Source: Pseudomonadota bacterium (lineage in GTDB: Bacteria > Pseudomonadota > Alphaproteobacteria > Rhizobiales > Rhizobiaceae). From it: a stretch of DNA of 64,000 nt. The stretch's first letter is position 1; every line of letters starts with the position of its first letter. This document shows, one piece after another, positions 57,641-64,000 of this stretch. The stretch is from assembly GCA_023419535.1 (NCBI GenBank), contig JAEZXX010000064.1, positions 1 to 64,000 of the forward strand, written 5' to 3'. The translations under genes and the position numbers were made by a program. The notes under the pieces are model-generated. The model worked only from the letters and a program-made list of their open reading frames with translations. It was not told where the DNA came from and made no database searches.

Positions 57641-59164
57641 ATGCCGCGCCACAGACCCGTTCTCCTCGCGATCCTCGACGGTTGGGGCTGGCGCGACGAC
57701 CCGGCCGACAATGCGGTGGCGCAGGGCGCGACGCCGAATTTCGACCGGCTGATGCGCGACTTCCCGCACGCCTTTCTGACCGCCCACGGCGCGGCCGTCG
57801 GCCTGCCGGACGGGCAGATGGGCAATTCGGAGGTCGGGCATCTCAACATCGGCGCGGGCCGCGTCGTCATGCAGGATCTGCCCCGGATCGACCGCGCGGC
57901 GGCCGGCGGGGAGCTTGCGGAGCGGGTGCGTGCCAGCGGCCTCATCGAGGCGCTGAAGGCCTCCGGCGGCGCCTGTCACATCCTCGGCCTCGCCTCGCCC
58001 GGCGGCGTCCACGCGCACCAGGACCACGCGCTGGCTCTCGCGCGCATCGTGGCGGCCGAAGGGATCCCGGTGAAGCTGCACGCCTTCACCGACGGGCGCG
58101 ACTGCGCGCCGGACGCGGCTCTGCGCGACGTCGCCCGGCTCGAGGCCGCCCTGCCGCAGGGCGCAAGCATTGCCACCATCTGCGGGCGCTTCTACGCCAT
58201 GGACCGCGACCACCGCTGGGAACGGGTGTCGCGCGCCTACGACCTCGTCGTGTCGGGCACGGGCGCGCGCTTCCCGGACGCGTCGTCCGCGCTCAAGGCC
58301 GCGGCGAGCGCCGGGACGACCGACGAATTCGTCGAGCCGGCGGCGATCGGCGCCTATGACGGCATGCGCGACGGCGACGCGCTCCTCGTCACAAACTACC
58401 GCTCGGACCGCATCCGAGAGATCCTCGACGCGCTGCTGGAACCCGACTTCGATGGTTTCGAGCGCGCGCGGACCGTCCGCTTCGCAAGCGCCGTCGGCAT
58501 GGTCGCCTATTCGGAGACGCTGAGCCAGCGCATGCGGCGGCTCTTCGAGCCCCAGAGCCTCACGGACGGGCTCGGCGAGGCCCTGTCGCGCGCCGGGCTG
58601 CGCCAGATCCATCTGGCCGAGACCGAGAAATATCCGCACGTCACCTACTTCCTCAACGGCGGGGTCGAGCAGCGCTGGCCCGGCGAGGAGTGGGTGACGG
58701 TCCCCTCGCCGAAGGTCGCGACCTACGACCTCCAGCCGCAGATGTCGGCGCCCGAGCTCGGGGCGCGCGTTCGCGAGGCGATCGAGAGCGGCGCCTTCGA
58801 CGCCGTCATCGTCAATTTCGCCAATCCGGACATGGTCGGCCACACCGGAAGCCTGACGGCGGCCATCGCGGCGGTCGAGGCGGTTGACCGCGAGCTCGGG
58901 CCGGTGGTCGACGCCGTGCTGTCGCGCGGGGGCGCTGCGATCGTCACCGCCGACCACGGCAATTGCGAGATGATGCGCGATCCCGCGACCGGCGGCCCGC
59001 ACACCGCCCACACGTTGAATCCGGTGCCGATCGTGGTCGCCTCTTCGGACGTCTCCGCGGTCGAGGACGGCATCCTCGCCGACATCGCGCCGACCCTCCT
59101 GGCGCTCGCAGGCGTCGACCAGCCGGCCGCGATGACCGGGCGGTCTCTCGCGCAGCTTCGCTGA
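57641..59164 (+). CDS. gpmI: 2,3-bisphosphoglycerate-independent phosphoglycerate mutase
   Basis: A 507-residue manganese enzyme interconverting 3- and 2-phosphoglycerate in glycolysis and gluconeogenesis. Asp13 in ILDGWGWRDD and catalytic Ser63 in GQMGNSEVGHLNIGAGR start the phosphatase-like domain; the phosphotransferase domain has DGRDCAP, GRFYAMDRD and RWERV; metal sites recur late (VTADHGNCEMM, FANPDMVGHTG). Normal length. GAGGAGGGA lies 11-18 bases before the ATG. It is the first chromosomal protein gene after the prophage. Confidence 0.95.
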   Translation: MPRHRPVLLAILDGWGWRDDPADNAVAQGATPNFDRLMRDFPHAFLTAHGAAVGLPDGQMGNSEVGHLNIGAGRVVMQDLPRIDRAAAGGELAERVRASGLIEALKASGGACHILGLASPGGVHAHQDHALALARIVAAEGIPVKLHAFTDGRDCAPDAALRDVARLEAALPQGASIATICGRFYAMDRDHRWERVSRAYDLVVSGTGARFPDASSALKAAASAGTTDEFVEPAAIGAYDGMRDGDALLVTNYRSDRIREILDALLEPDFDGFERARTVRFASAVGMVAYSETLSQRMRRLFEPQSLTDGLGEALSRAGLRQIHLAETEKYPHVTYFLNGGVEQRWPGEEWVTVPSPKVATYDLQPQMSAPELGARVREAIESGAFDAVIVNFANPDMVGHTGSLTAAIAAVEAVDRELGPVVDAVLSRGGAAIVTADHGNCEMMRDPATGGPHTAHTLNPVPIVVASSDVSAVEDGILADIAPTLLALAGVDQPAAMTGRSLAQLR

Positions 59165-59549
59165 TCGGACGGCTTGGCCGGACGGCGCCGTTTTCCGGGT
59201 CGAGACTTAGAGAATTCAGGGCCTTGCGGGCGCGGCCGCACGGCGCCTGGACCTTAAGGGAAGAGGATTTTCGCCACCAGCAGTGCGGCCGCGCCGAACA
59301 ACGCAAAGCCCGCGGCATTTACGATCAGCGTCACGACGGTTTCGACACGCACAGGGTTAGGTCCATTGTTGGAGTGGCCAAGCTTAAGATAGCGCCCGAG
59401 GGTTGAGATTCGATATCCCAGATACGGTGAATTCGAGCCGTCGGATGCCCTTCGGCGGGGCGCATTCCGCGAATGCGATACCGCTCGGCGGCCGGATGTT
59501 GTAGACCCGGTCGGCAGACCCTTCAGGCCGATCGCAGCGAGGTTCGCGC
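59165..59549. other. Intergenic stretch before nadK
   Basis: Apart from the possible 32-residue ORF on the minus strand, no gene is visible. Other open frames are shadows. The nadK ribosome binding site is at its right end (59539-59542). Confidence 0.45.
59254..59352 (-). CDS. Possible 32-residue membrane peptide
   Basis: A GTG-started ORF that encodes almost only a membrane helix (TLIVNAAGFALFGAAALLVA) with a charged N-terminus and a short end (KILFP). No good ribosome binding site. Small membrane peptides of this size exist in Hyphomicrobiales but I cannot name one. Listed with low confidence. Confidence 0.3.
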   Translation of the reverse strand: MRVETVVTLIVNAAGFALFGAAALLVAKILFP

Positions 59550-60311
59550 ATCTCCTCCTTCGCCATTCTCGCCAGCAGCGCGCCGGACGCGCAGGCCGCG
59601 GCCCGCCGCCTCGAAGAGCTCTACGGACGGACGGAGCCCGGCGACGCGGAGCGGATCGTCGCGCTCGGCGGCGACGGCTTCATGCTTCACGTGCTCCACC
59701 GCTTCATGAACACCGGCAAGGCGATCTACGGGATGAACCGGGGAACCGTCGGGTTCCTGATGAACGAGTATCGCGAGGAGAGGCTGGAGGAGAGGCTGAC
59801 CGCGGCGACGCGCACCGCGGTCCATCCGCTGACGATGGACGCGGTCGACGCCGAAGGGGTTCACCACAGCGCGCTCGCCATCAACGAGGTCGCGCTCTTC
59901 CGCCAGTCCTATCAGGTGGCGCGGCTGCGCATCTCGGTCGACGGACGCACGCGCCTCGACGAGCTCGCCTGCGACGGCGTCATGGTCGCGACCCCGACCG
60001 GCTCGACGGCCTACAATCTGTCGGCCCAGGGGCCGATCATCCCGATCGACGCGCCGCTCCTGGCGCTGACGCCCGTCAGCCCCTTCCGGCCGCGCCGCTG
60101 GCGCGGTGCGCTCCTGTCGGACCGCCAGTCGGTGGATTTCGAGGTGCTGGAGCCGGAGAAGCGGCCGGTCAACGCGGTGGCCGACCACCAGGAGATCAAG
60201 TCGGTGCGCCACGTCTCGGTGCGCCGGGCGCGCGACGCCGAAGGCCTTCTCCTCTTCGATCCGGACCATTCCTGGGACGACCGGATCCTGGCCGAGCAGT
60301 TCCGCTACTAG
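59550..60311 (+). CDS. nadK: NAD kinase with apparent ATC start codon
   Basis: A 253-residue NAD kinase making NADP. Motifs: [10 protein letters not shown] (catalytic GGDG), [65 protein letters not shown], and the end [15 protein letters not shown]. The N-terminal part [16 protein letters not shown] aligns with the family. Between the in-frame stop TAG at 59502 and ATG 59682, which lies after GGDG, there is no ATG, GTG or TTG. ATC at 59550 has GAGG (59539-59542) seven bases before it and gives the family length. ATT at 59565 is the alternative. Confidence 0.88.
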   Translation: MSSFAILASSAPDAQAAARRLEELYGRTEPGDAERIVALGGDGFMLHVLHRFMNTGKAIYGMNRGTVGFLMNEYREERLEERLTAATRTAVHPLTMDAVDAEGVHHSALAINEVALFRQSYQVARLRISVDGRTRLDELACDGVMVATPTGSTAYNLSAQGPIIPIDAPLLALTPVSPFRPRRWRGALLSDRQSVDFEVLEPEKRPVNAVADHQEIKSVRHVSVRRARDAEGLLLFDPDHSWDDRILAEQFRY

Positions 60312-60362
60312 GACCTCGTTCTATGGTCCCGGCGAAGCGGTTCCGCTCCGGCGGGACATGCG

Positions 60363-61493
60363 TCAGGCCGCCAGCCGCCGGGCGGGACACGCCGCCTGGC
60401 GGACGGCGTCCGCAGAGAGCCTCGCGAGAAGATCCCGCAGGGGCTCGGCCGCCGGAACCTCCCCCGCCCGAACGAGCCGGTCCAGACGCTCCAGGATCGC
60501 CACGCGCGCCTCCTCGTCGACCGCCTCGCCGCCGCGCGCATGGTCGCGCCACAGCCGGATGGCCGATAGAAGCAGCGGCCGCACCTCGTGCGGAAGCCGC
60601 GCCGCCGCGCACAGCGCCGAGAAGGCGGGCTCCTTGGCATCGACGAGGATCGCGCGCACGCGGTGGAAGCTGAGGCCGCCGAGGCTGGCGAGGGCCGCGG
60701 CGAAGAACTCGATGCGGCCCGCGCAGGCCGCGCGCGCCAGGAAGCCGGGCGTCACCTCGCCCTCGGCGCGAAGGTGCCGGAGGAACTCGTCCATCGCCGA
60801 GCCCTGAAGGTCGTCCGCGATGATCGCGACGCCGTCCTCGCAGGCCTGCGCGGCGACGCGCCGTGCAGCGCTTTCGCCGAGCGCCCCGCGCACGAGATCC
60901 ATGCCCGCCAACGCGTCGCGCGTGCGCAGGAGCAGCTGCCGCCGCACGTCGGCCGGCAGCGTCGGCCGGCGCAGCATCAGGTCGCGCACGAACGCATCCT
61001 CCGGTCCGAAGCGAGAGGCGAGCCCCCGGAGCGTGTCGGGCGAAATCTCGGCCGCGCGGTTGGCGAGGAGGTCCAGCGCGACGACGCGCTCGCCGCAGAC
61101 CGCGAGGGCGGCGGACAGCGGCGCCGGGACGCGCGTGCGGCGCGCCAGCGCGCAGCGCAGGCGCGGCGAGCCGGAGCCCGCCAGTTCGACAAGGTCCTCC
61201 TCGCCGAGGGCCAGCGTCGCGCCGGCGAGCGGAACGGCGACGGAATCCACGTCCTGGCACAGGAGAAGCACGAGGCGGCGGGGCGCGGTCCGCTCGTGGA
61301 CGAGCCGTTCGGCGATGTGCGCGCGCACCTTCGGCGAAGGGTCCGCGGCCAGGATCAGGAGCGCATCGAGGCAGTTGCGCCCCTCCTCGGAGCCGGGCGG
61401 GGCCGCGAGGACCGCCTCGACCAGCAGGCCCGCCGCCTCTCGACGTTCGCCCGCGTTCGCCGCCTGACACCACCTATGGAATTCGCCCGCCAT
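60363..61493 (-). CDS. DUF2336 domain protein
   Basis: A 376-residue, all-helical, leucine-rich protein with HEAT-like repeats (LLILAADPSPKVRAHIAERL, then LVHERTAPRRLVLLLCQD). The DUF2336 signature includes DDLQGSAMDEFL and SLGGLSFHRVRAILV. Members are common in alphaproteobacteria; no activity is established, and some neighbour signalling genes. Convergent with nadK across about 50 bases. Confidence 0.75.
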   Translation of the reverse strand: MAGEFHRWCQAANAGERREAAGLLVEAVLAAPPGSEEGRNCLDALLILAADPSPKVRAHIAERLVHERTAPRRLVLLLCQDVDSVAVPLAGATLALGEEDLVELAGSGSPRLRCALARRTRVPAPLSAALAVCGERVVALDLLANRAAEISPDTLRGLASRFGPEDAFVRDLMLRRPTLPADVRRQLLLRTRDALAGMDLVRGALGESAARRVAAQACEDGVAIIADDLQGSAMDEFLRHLRAEGEVTPGFLARAACAGRIEFFAAALASLGGLSFHRVRAILVDAKEPAFSALCAAARLPHEVRPLLLSAIRLWRDHARGGEAVDEEARVAILERLDRLVRAGEVPAAEPLRDLLARLSADAVRQAACPARRLAA

Positions 61494-61580
61494 CCGCGTC
61501 CGCCCGCGCCGCTCCCGAAGAGCCCGACTATTCTCCGATCATGCTTAACGAAGCGTTCACCATGCCGGACCGCACGTCTC

Positions 61581-62201
61581 TCAGGCGTCCGAGGCGTCGG
61601 GCCGACGGGGGCGGCGCATCTCGAAGAGTTCGGTCGAGGCGCCGTAGTCGTGATAGCCGAGCCGGGAGAGCGGCGGAGCGGCGGCCATGTCGAAGCGCCC
61701 GTCCCTGACGAACGCGTCGGCGATGTGGACGCCCACGACCTCGCCGATCACCGTCACCCAGGGCGAGGCCCGGCCGTCCAGCCCGCTCGGGTGGAACCAT
61801 TGCGTGACGCGGCATTCCAGCGCGGCCGGCGCTTGGCGCACGCGCGGGGCTGAGACGAGGACCGAAGCCGCCTCGTCGACGCCGGAGAAGGCGAATTCGG
61901 AGACGCCTCGCGGCGCGTCGGCCGAGGAGCGGTTCATCGCCGCCGCGAGGTCCTTGGAGACGAAATTCGCGACGAACTCGCCGCTCTCGATCGCGAAGGC
62001 GGCGGAGTCCTTCATCGAGGAGGAGGAGAACATCACGAGCATCGGCTCGGTGGAGATGGCGTTGAAGAAGGAGTAGGGCGCAAGGTTCACCGCGCCCGCC
62101 TTCGAACGGGTGGAGATCCAGCCGATCGGCCGCGGCGAGACGATCGCCTTGAAGGGATCGTGCGCCAGCCCGTGCCGGCTGCCGGCCGCTTCGTAGAACA
62201 T
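61581..62201 (-). CDS. Flavin reductase-like FMN-binding protein
   Basis: A 206-residue split-barrel FMN protein: YSFFNAISTEPMLVMFSSSS, KDSAAFAIESGEFVANFV, PRGVSEFAFSGVD and a WVTVIGEVVGVHI strand. Such proteins (DIM6/NTAB) supply reduced flavin to monooxygenases or act on small substrates. AGGAG precedes the start at 62201. It follows a nitroreductase on the same strand, separated by 43 bases; both are flavin enzymes and may be cotranscribed. Confidence 0.83.
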   Translation of the reverse strand: MFYEAAGSRHGLAHDPFKAIVSPRPIGWISTRSKAGAVNLAPYSFFNAISTEPMLVMFSSSSMKDSAAFAIESGEFVANFVSKDLAAAMNRSSADAPRGVSEFAFSGVDEAASVLVSAPRVRQAPAALECRVTQWFHPSGLDGRASPWVTVIGEVVGVHIADAFVRDGRFDMAAAPPLSRLGYHDYGASTELFEMRRPRRPDASDA

Positions 62202-62244
62202 GCGGGGGATGCTCCTGTCGTTCGGATCTCGCTGCGGCGGCGTC

Positions 62245-62820
62245 TCAGCGAGGGGCGCCCGCCTCGGTGACGACGTCGGCCAGCGCCGGGCGCGGCCGCT
62301 CGACCGGCGGCTCGGACGGCGTGCCGACATAGATGAAGCCCGCGACCTTCTCTTCCGGCCCGATGCCGAGCGCGGCCTTCGCCGCCTCGTCGTAGGTCGG
62401 CCATTCGGTGATCCAGTTGGTGGCGAAGCCTTCCGCGTAGCAGGCGTGGATGAGGTTCATCGTCACCGCCCCGACCGAGAGGTGCTGCTCCCACTCCGGG
62501 ATCTTGAAATGCGGGCGCGCGGTGGAGACCACGGCGACGACGAGCGGCGCCCGGGAGAAGCGGTCCTCCTCGAAGCGGCGCCGGGCCTCGCTCAAGGGAC
62601 CCTCCTTCTCCTCGGCGATCTGCGCCATGCGCAGGCCGAGGTCGCGGGCGGCCTCGCCGCGAATCACGACGAAGCGCCAGGGTGCCAGCTTGCCGTGATC
62701 GGGCACGCGGACCGTCATGGAGAGGATGCGGTCCAGCTGTTCGTTCGTCGGACCCGGCTCGTTCAGCGCCGGGATCGAGATCGAGCGCCGCGTTGCGAGG
62801 TGGTCTTTCAGTTCCGTCAT
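62245..62820 (-). CDS. Nitroreductase-family flavoprotein
   Basis: A 191-residue FMN nitroreductase-like protein: TRRSISIPALNEPGPTNEQL, VPDHGKLAPWRFVVI (FMN site), APLVVAVVSTARPHFKIPEW, then the dimer segment TMNLIHACYAEGFATNWIT and GFIYVGTPSEPPVERPRPAL. Length matches the short YdjA-like group. Substrate unknown. Start at 62820 is the only one that puts the SRRS-like motif near the N-terminus. Confidence 0.87.
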   Translation of the reverse strand: MTELKDHLATRRSISIPALNEPGPTNEQLDRILSMTVRVPDHGKLAPWRFVVIRGEAARDLGLRMAQIAEEKEGPLSEARRRFEEDRFSRAPLVVAVVSTARPHFKIPEWEQHLSVGAVTMNLIHACYAEGFATNWITEWPTYDEAAKAALGIGPEEKVAGFIYVGTPSEPPVERPRPALADVVTEAGAPR

Positions 62821-62980
62821 GGGTCCGCTTCCGACTGGGTCCGACGAGGCACAGCTACGGTTCCTGGCGCCCGATGCCAAGTCGCCTCGACCCTCCCGAT
62901 CCGCCGCGCCTTGAAATCGTCGCCGAAATGGGGTCCAAGCCTTCCCTTCTGGAAAGGCGGAAGCGGGGAGACGAAGAGGG

Positions 62981-64000
62981 GTGCGCGCGCTCAACGACCT
63001 TGCCGCCGTCGCCCTCCTCGCGGCCTTCATCGTCACGCCCTGGCAGGGTGCTGCGGCGCAGTCCGGCCCGCCCGGCGGAGGCCGGGGCGCCGACGCGGAA
63101 GACGGCCCGCCCGCCGGCTACGCCTCCCCGTCCGCCATCCCCGAGCCGCCGACCGACGAGCGATTCGGCATCCCGCGCCAGGGCCGGGTGACGATCGACC
63201 CGATCGCGCTGCCCGACGGCGTGGGGCGGATGCTGGAACCGGACGCGCTGCTGCCGTCGATCCCCGCCTTCGCGCCGCCGATGCTTCCGAACCCCACCAT
63301 CGTCCGGCCGGACCATGCGCTCGTCCTGAACGCCGAGCTGGAGGACGGCTCGCGCATTCCCGACGGCCTCGTCTGGCGCCTGTTCGCCCCGACGTTGAAC
63401 CGCGAGGGCCAATTGCAGCTGATCGGTGTGGTGCGCGGGGGCGAGGCGACCTTCGACGTGCCGGCCGGCTCCTATCTTCTCCATGTCGGCTACGGGCGCG
63501 CGGGCATCGCCAAGCGCATCGAGTTCTCCGGTCTGCGCACTAGCGAGACCGTGAAGCTGGCGGCGGGCGGCCTTCGCCTCAGCGCCTCGGCGGCCAACGG
63601 CGAGGGGCCCATCCGCTCCGAGAGCCTGACCTTCGACGTCTACAGCCAGGAGACGCCGGAAAGCCCGCGGCGGCTCGTCGCCGAGAAGGTGCCAGCCGAC
63701 GTCGTGCTGCGGTTGAACGCGGGCACCTATCACGTCGTCTCGTCCTACGGGGCGGCCAACAAGGTCGCGGCGGACGTTCGGGTGGAGGCGGGGCGCATCA
63801 CGGGCGCGAGCTTCCAGCACCATGCGGCGGAACTGACGATGAAGCTCGTGCGGGAGACGGGCGGCGAGGCGATCGCCGACACCGCCTGGTCGATCGCCTC
63901 CTCGCAAGGGGACATCATCCCCGCCAGCACCGGGCCCTATTCCACTATCGTCCTGCCCGAAGGCGACTATGTCGTCATCGCCAAGAACCGCGATCGCACC
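62981..64000 (+). CDS. Exported protein, runs off the window
   Basis: At least 340 residues, incomplete at the right edge. GTG start with a signal peptide (LNDLAAVALLAAFIVTPWQG, cleavage near AAAQ). After a Pro-rich linker, beta-sandwich-like segments repeat a scheme: VWRLFAPTLNREGQLQLIGV, FDVPAGSYLLHVGYGRAG, then FDVYSQETPESPRRLV with LRLNAGTYHVVSSYGAAN, then WSIASSQGD with IVLPEGDYVVIAKN. A regularly recurring P-x-G-x-Y-x-V motif suggests three related beta domains. GGGGAG lies about ten bases before the start. Family unknown to me. Confidence 0.7.
   Translation, partial: MRALNDLAAVALLAAFIVTPWQGAAAQSGPPGGGRGADAEDGPPAGYASPSAIPEPPTDERFGIPRQGRVTIDPIALPDGVGRMLEPDALLPSIPAFAPPMLPNPTIVRPDHALVLNAELEDGSRIPDGLVWRLFAPTLNREGQLQLIGVVRGGEATFDVPAGSYLLHVGYGRAGIAKRIEFSGLRTSETVKLAAGGLRLSASAANGEGPIRSESLTFDVYSQETPESPRRLVAEKVPADVVLRLNAGTYHVVSSYGAANKVAADVRVEAGRITGASFQHHAAELTMKLVRETGGEAIADTAWSIASSQGDIIPASTGPYSTIVLPEGDYVVIAKNRDRT

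Noticed and set aside
59682..60311. nadK starting at the ATG 59682
   Set aside because: It would remove the GGDG catalytic motif and about 45 conserved N-terminal residues.

Overview
The window is high-GC alphaproteobacterial chromosome, most likely order Hyphomicrobiales. Evidence: a GapR/DUF2312 nucleoid protein, DUF6460 and DUF2336 proteins, a short-type NAD kinase with rhizobial-type C-terminal motifs, a cisplatin-response ATP-dependent ligase and a Bradyrhizobium-type D(-)-tartrate dehydratase. The genus cannot be fixed from the sequence. The chromosome is interrupted by one apparently complete prophage of about 43 kb (14500-57524).

Left chromosomal part (1-14499): gapR; a Tat-exported glucan biosynthesis protein; an alpha/beta hydrolase; a tight run of DUF952, pyrD and a histone-deacetylase-like amidohydrolase; then on the minus strand a DUF6460 membrane protein, an ATP-dependent DNA ligase, a DnaQ-type exonuclease and an exported protein of unknown role; a nitronate monooxygenase-like flavoprotein; tRNA-Thr(CGT); a LysR regulator divergent from tarD; a PaaI thioesterase; and a GlsB/YeaQ membrane protein.

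Prophage (14500-57524): a temperate siphovirus with an HK97-type head, integrated in tRNA-Cys(GCA). The 42-bp attL/attR core is the 5' half of the tRNA, so the intact tRNA at the right end carries a phage-derived 5' half and a phage-borne promoter. From the left: a cargo segment (DUF3572, DUF6894, SH3 protein, RelE/HigB-type toxin-antitoxin); lysis genes; tail fibre, hub and a 1950-residue tape measure; tail chaperones joined by a probable -1 frameshift; tail tube, connectors, capsid, ClpP-like protease, portal and TerL, all transcribed leftward; an accessory block (IS110-like domain protein, divergent Arc-type repressors) that separates TerL from TerS and HNH; a tRNA with CAT anticodon; a leftward replication operon (Cro-like protein, Toprim/DUF927 primase-helicase, an iteron-containing gene, a membrane protein and a possible late regulator); the CI-like S24 repressor with palindromic operators; and a rightward early operon of twelve overlapping genes, including a RecD/Dda-like helicase, a ParB-like protein, an excisionase-like protein and a tyrosine integrase, ending at tRNA-Cys.

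Right chromosomal part (57525-64000): the tRNA-Cys 3' half, gpmI, an NAD kinase gene with no ATG, GTG or TTG start in frame (ATC start inferred), a DUF2336 protein, a flavin reductase, a nitroreductase and the start of an exported protein that runs off the window.

The least expected signals are the phage-supplied promoter and 5' half of tRNA-Cys, a 14-copy heptamer cluster that is kept in different reading frames and both orientations (candidate replication origin), the ATC-started nadK, and several operator-like palindromes.
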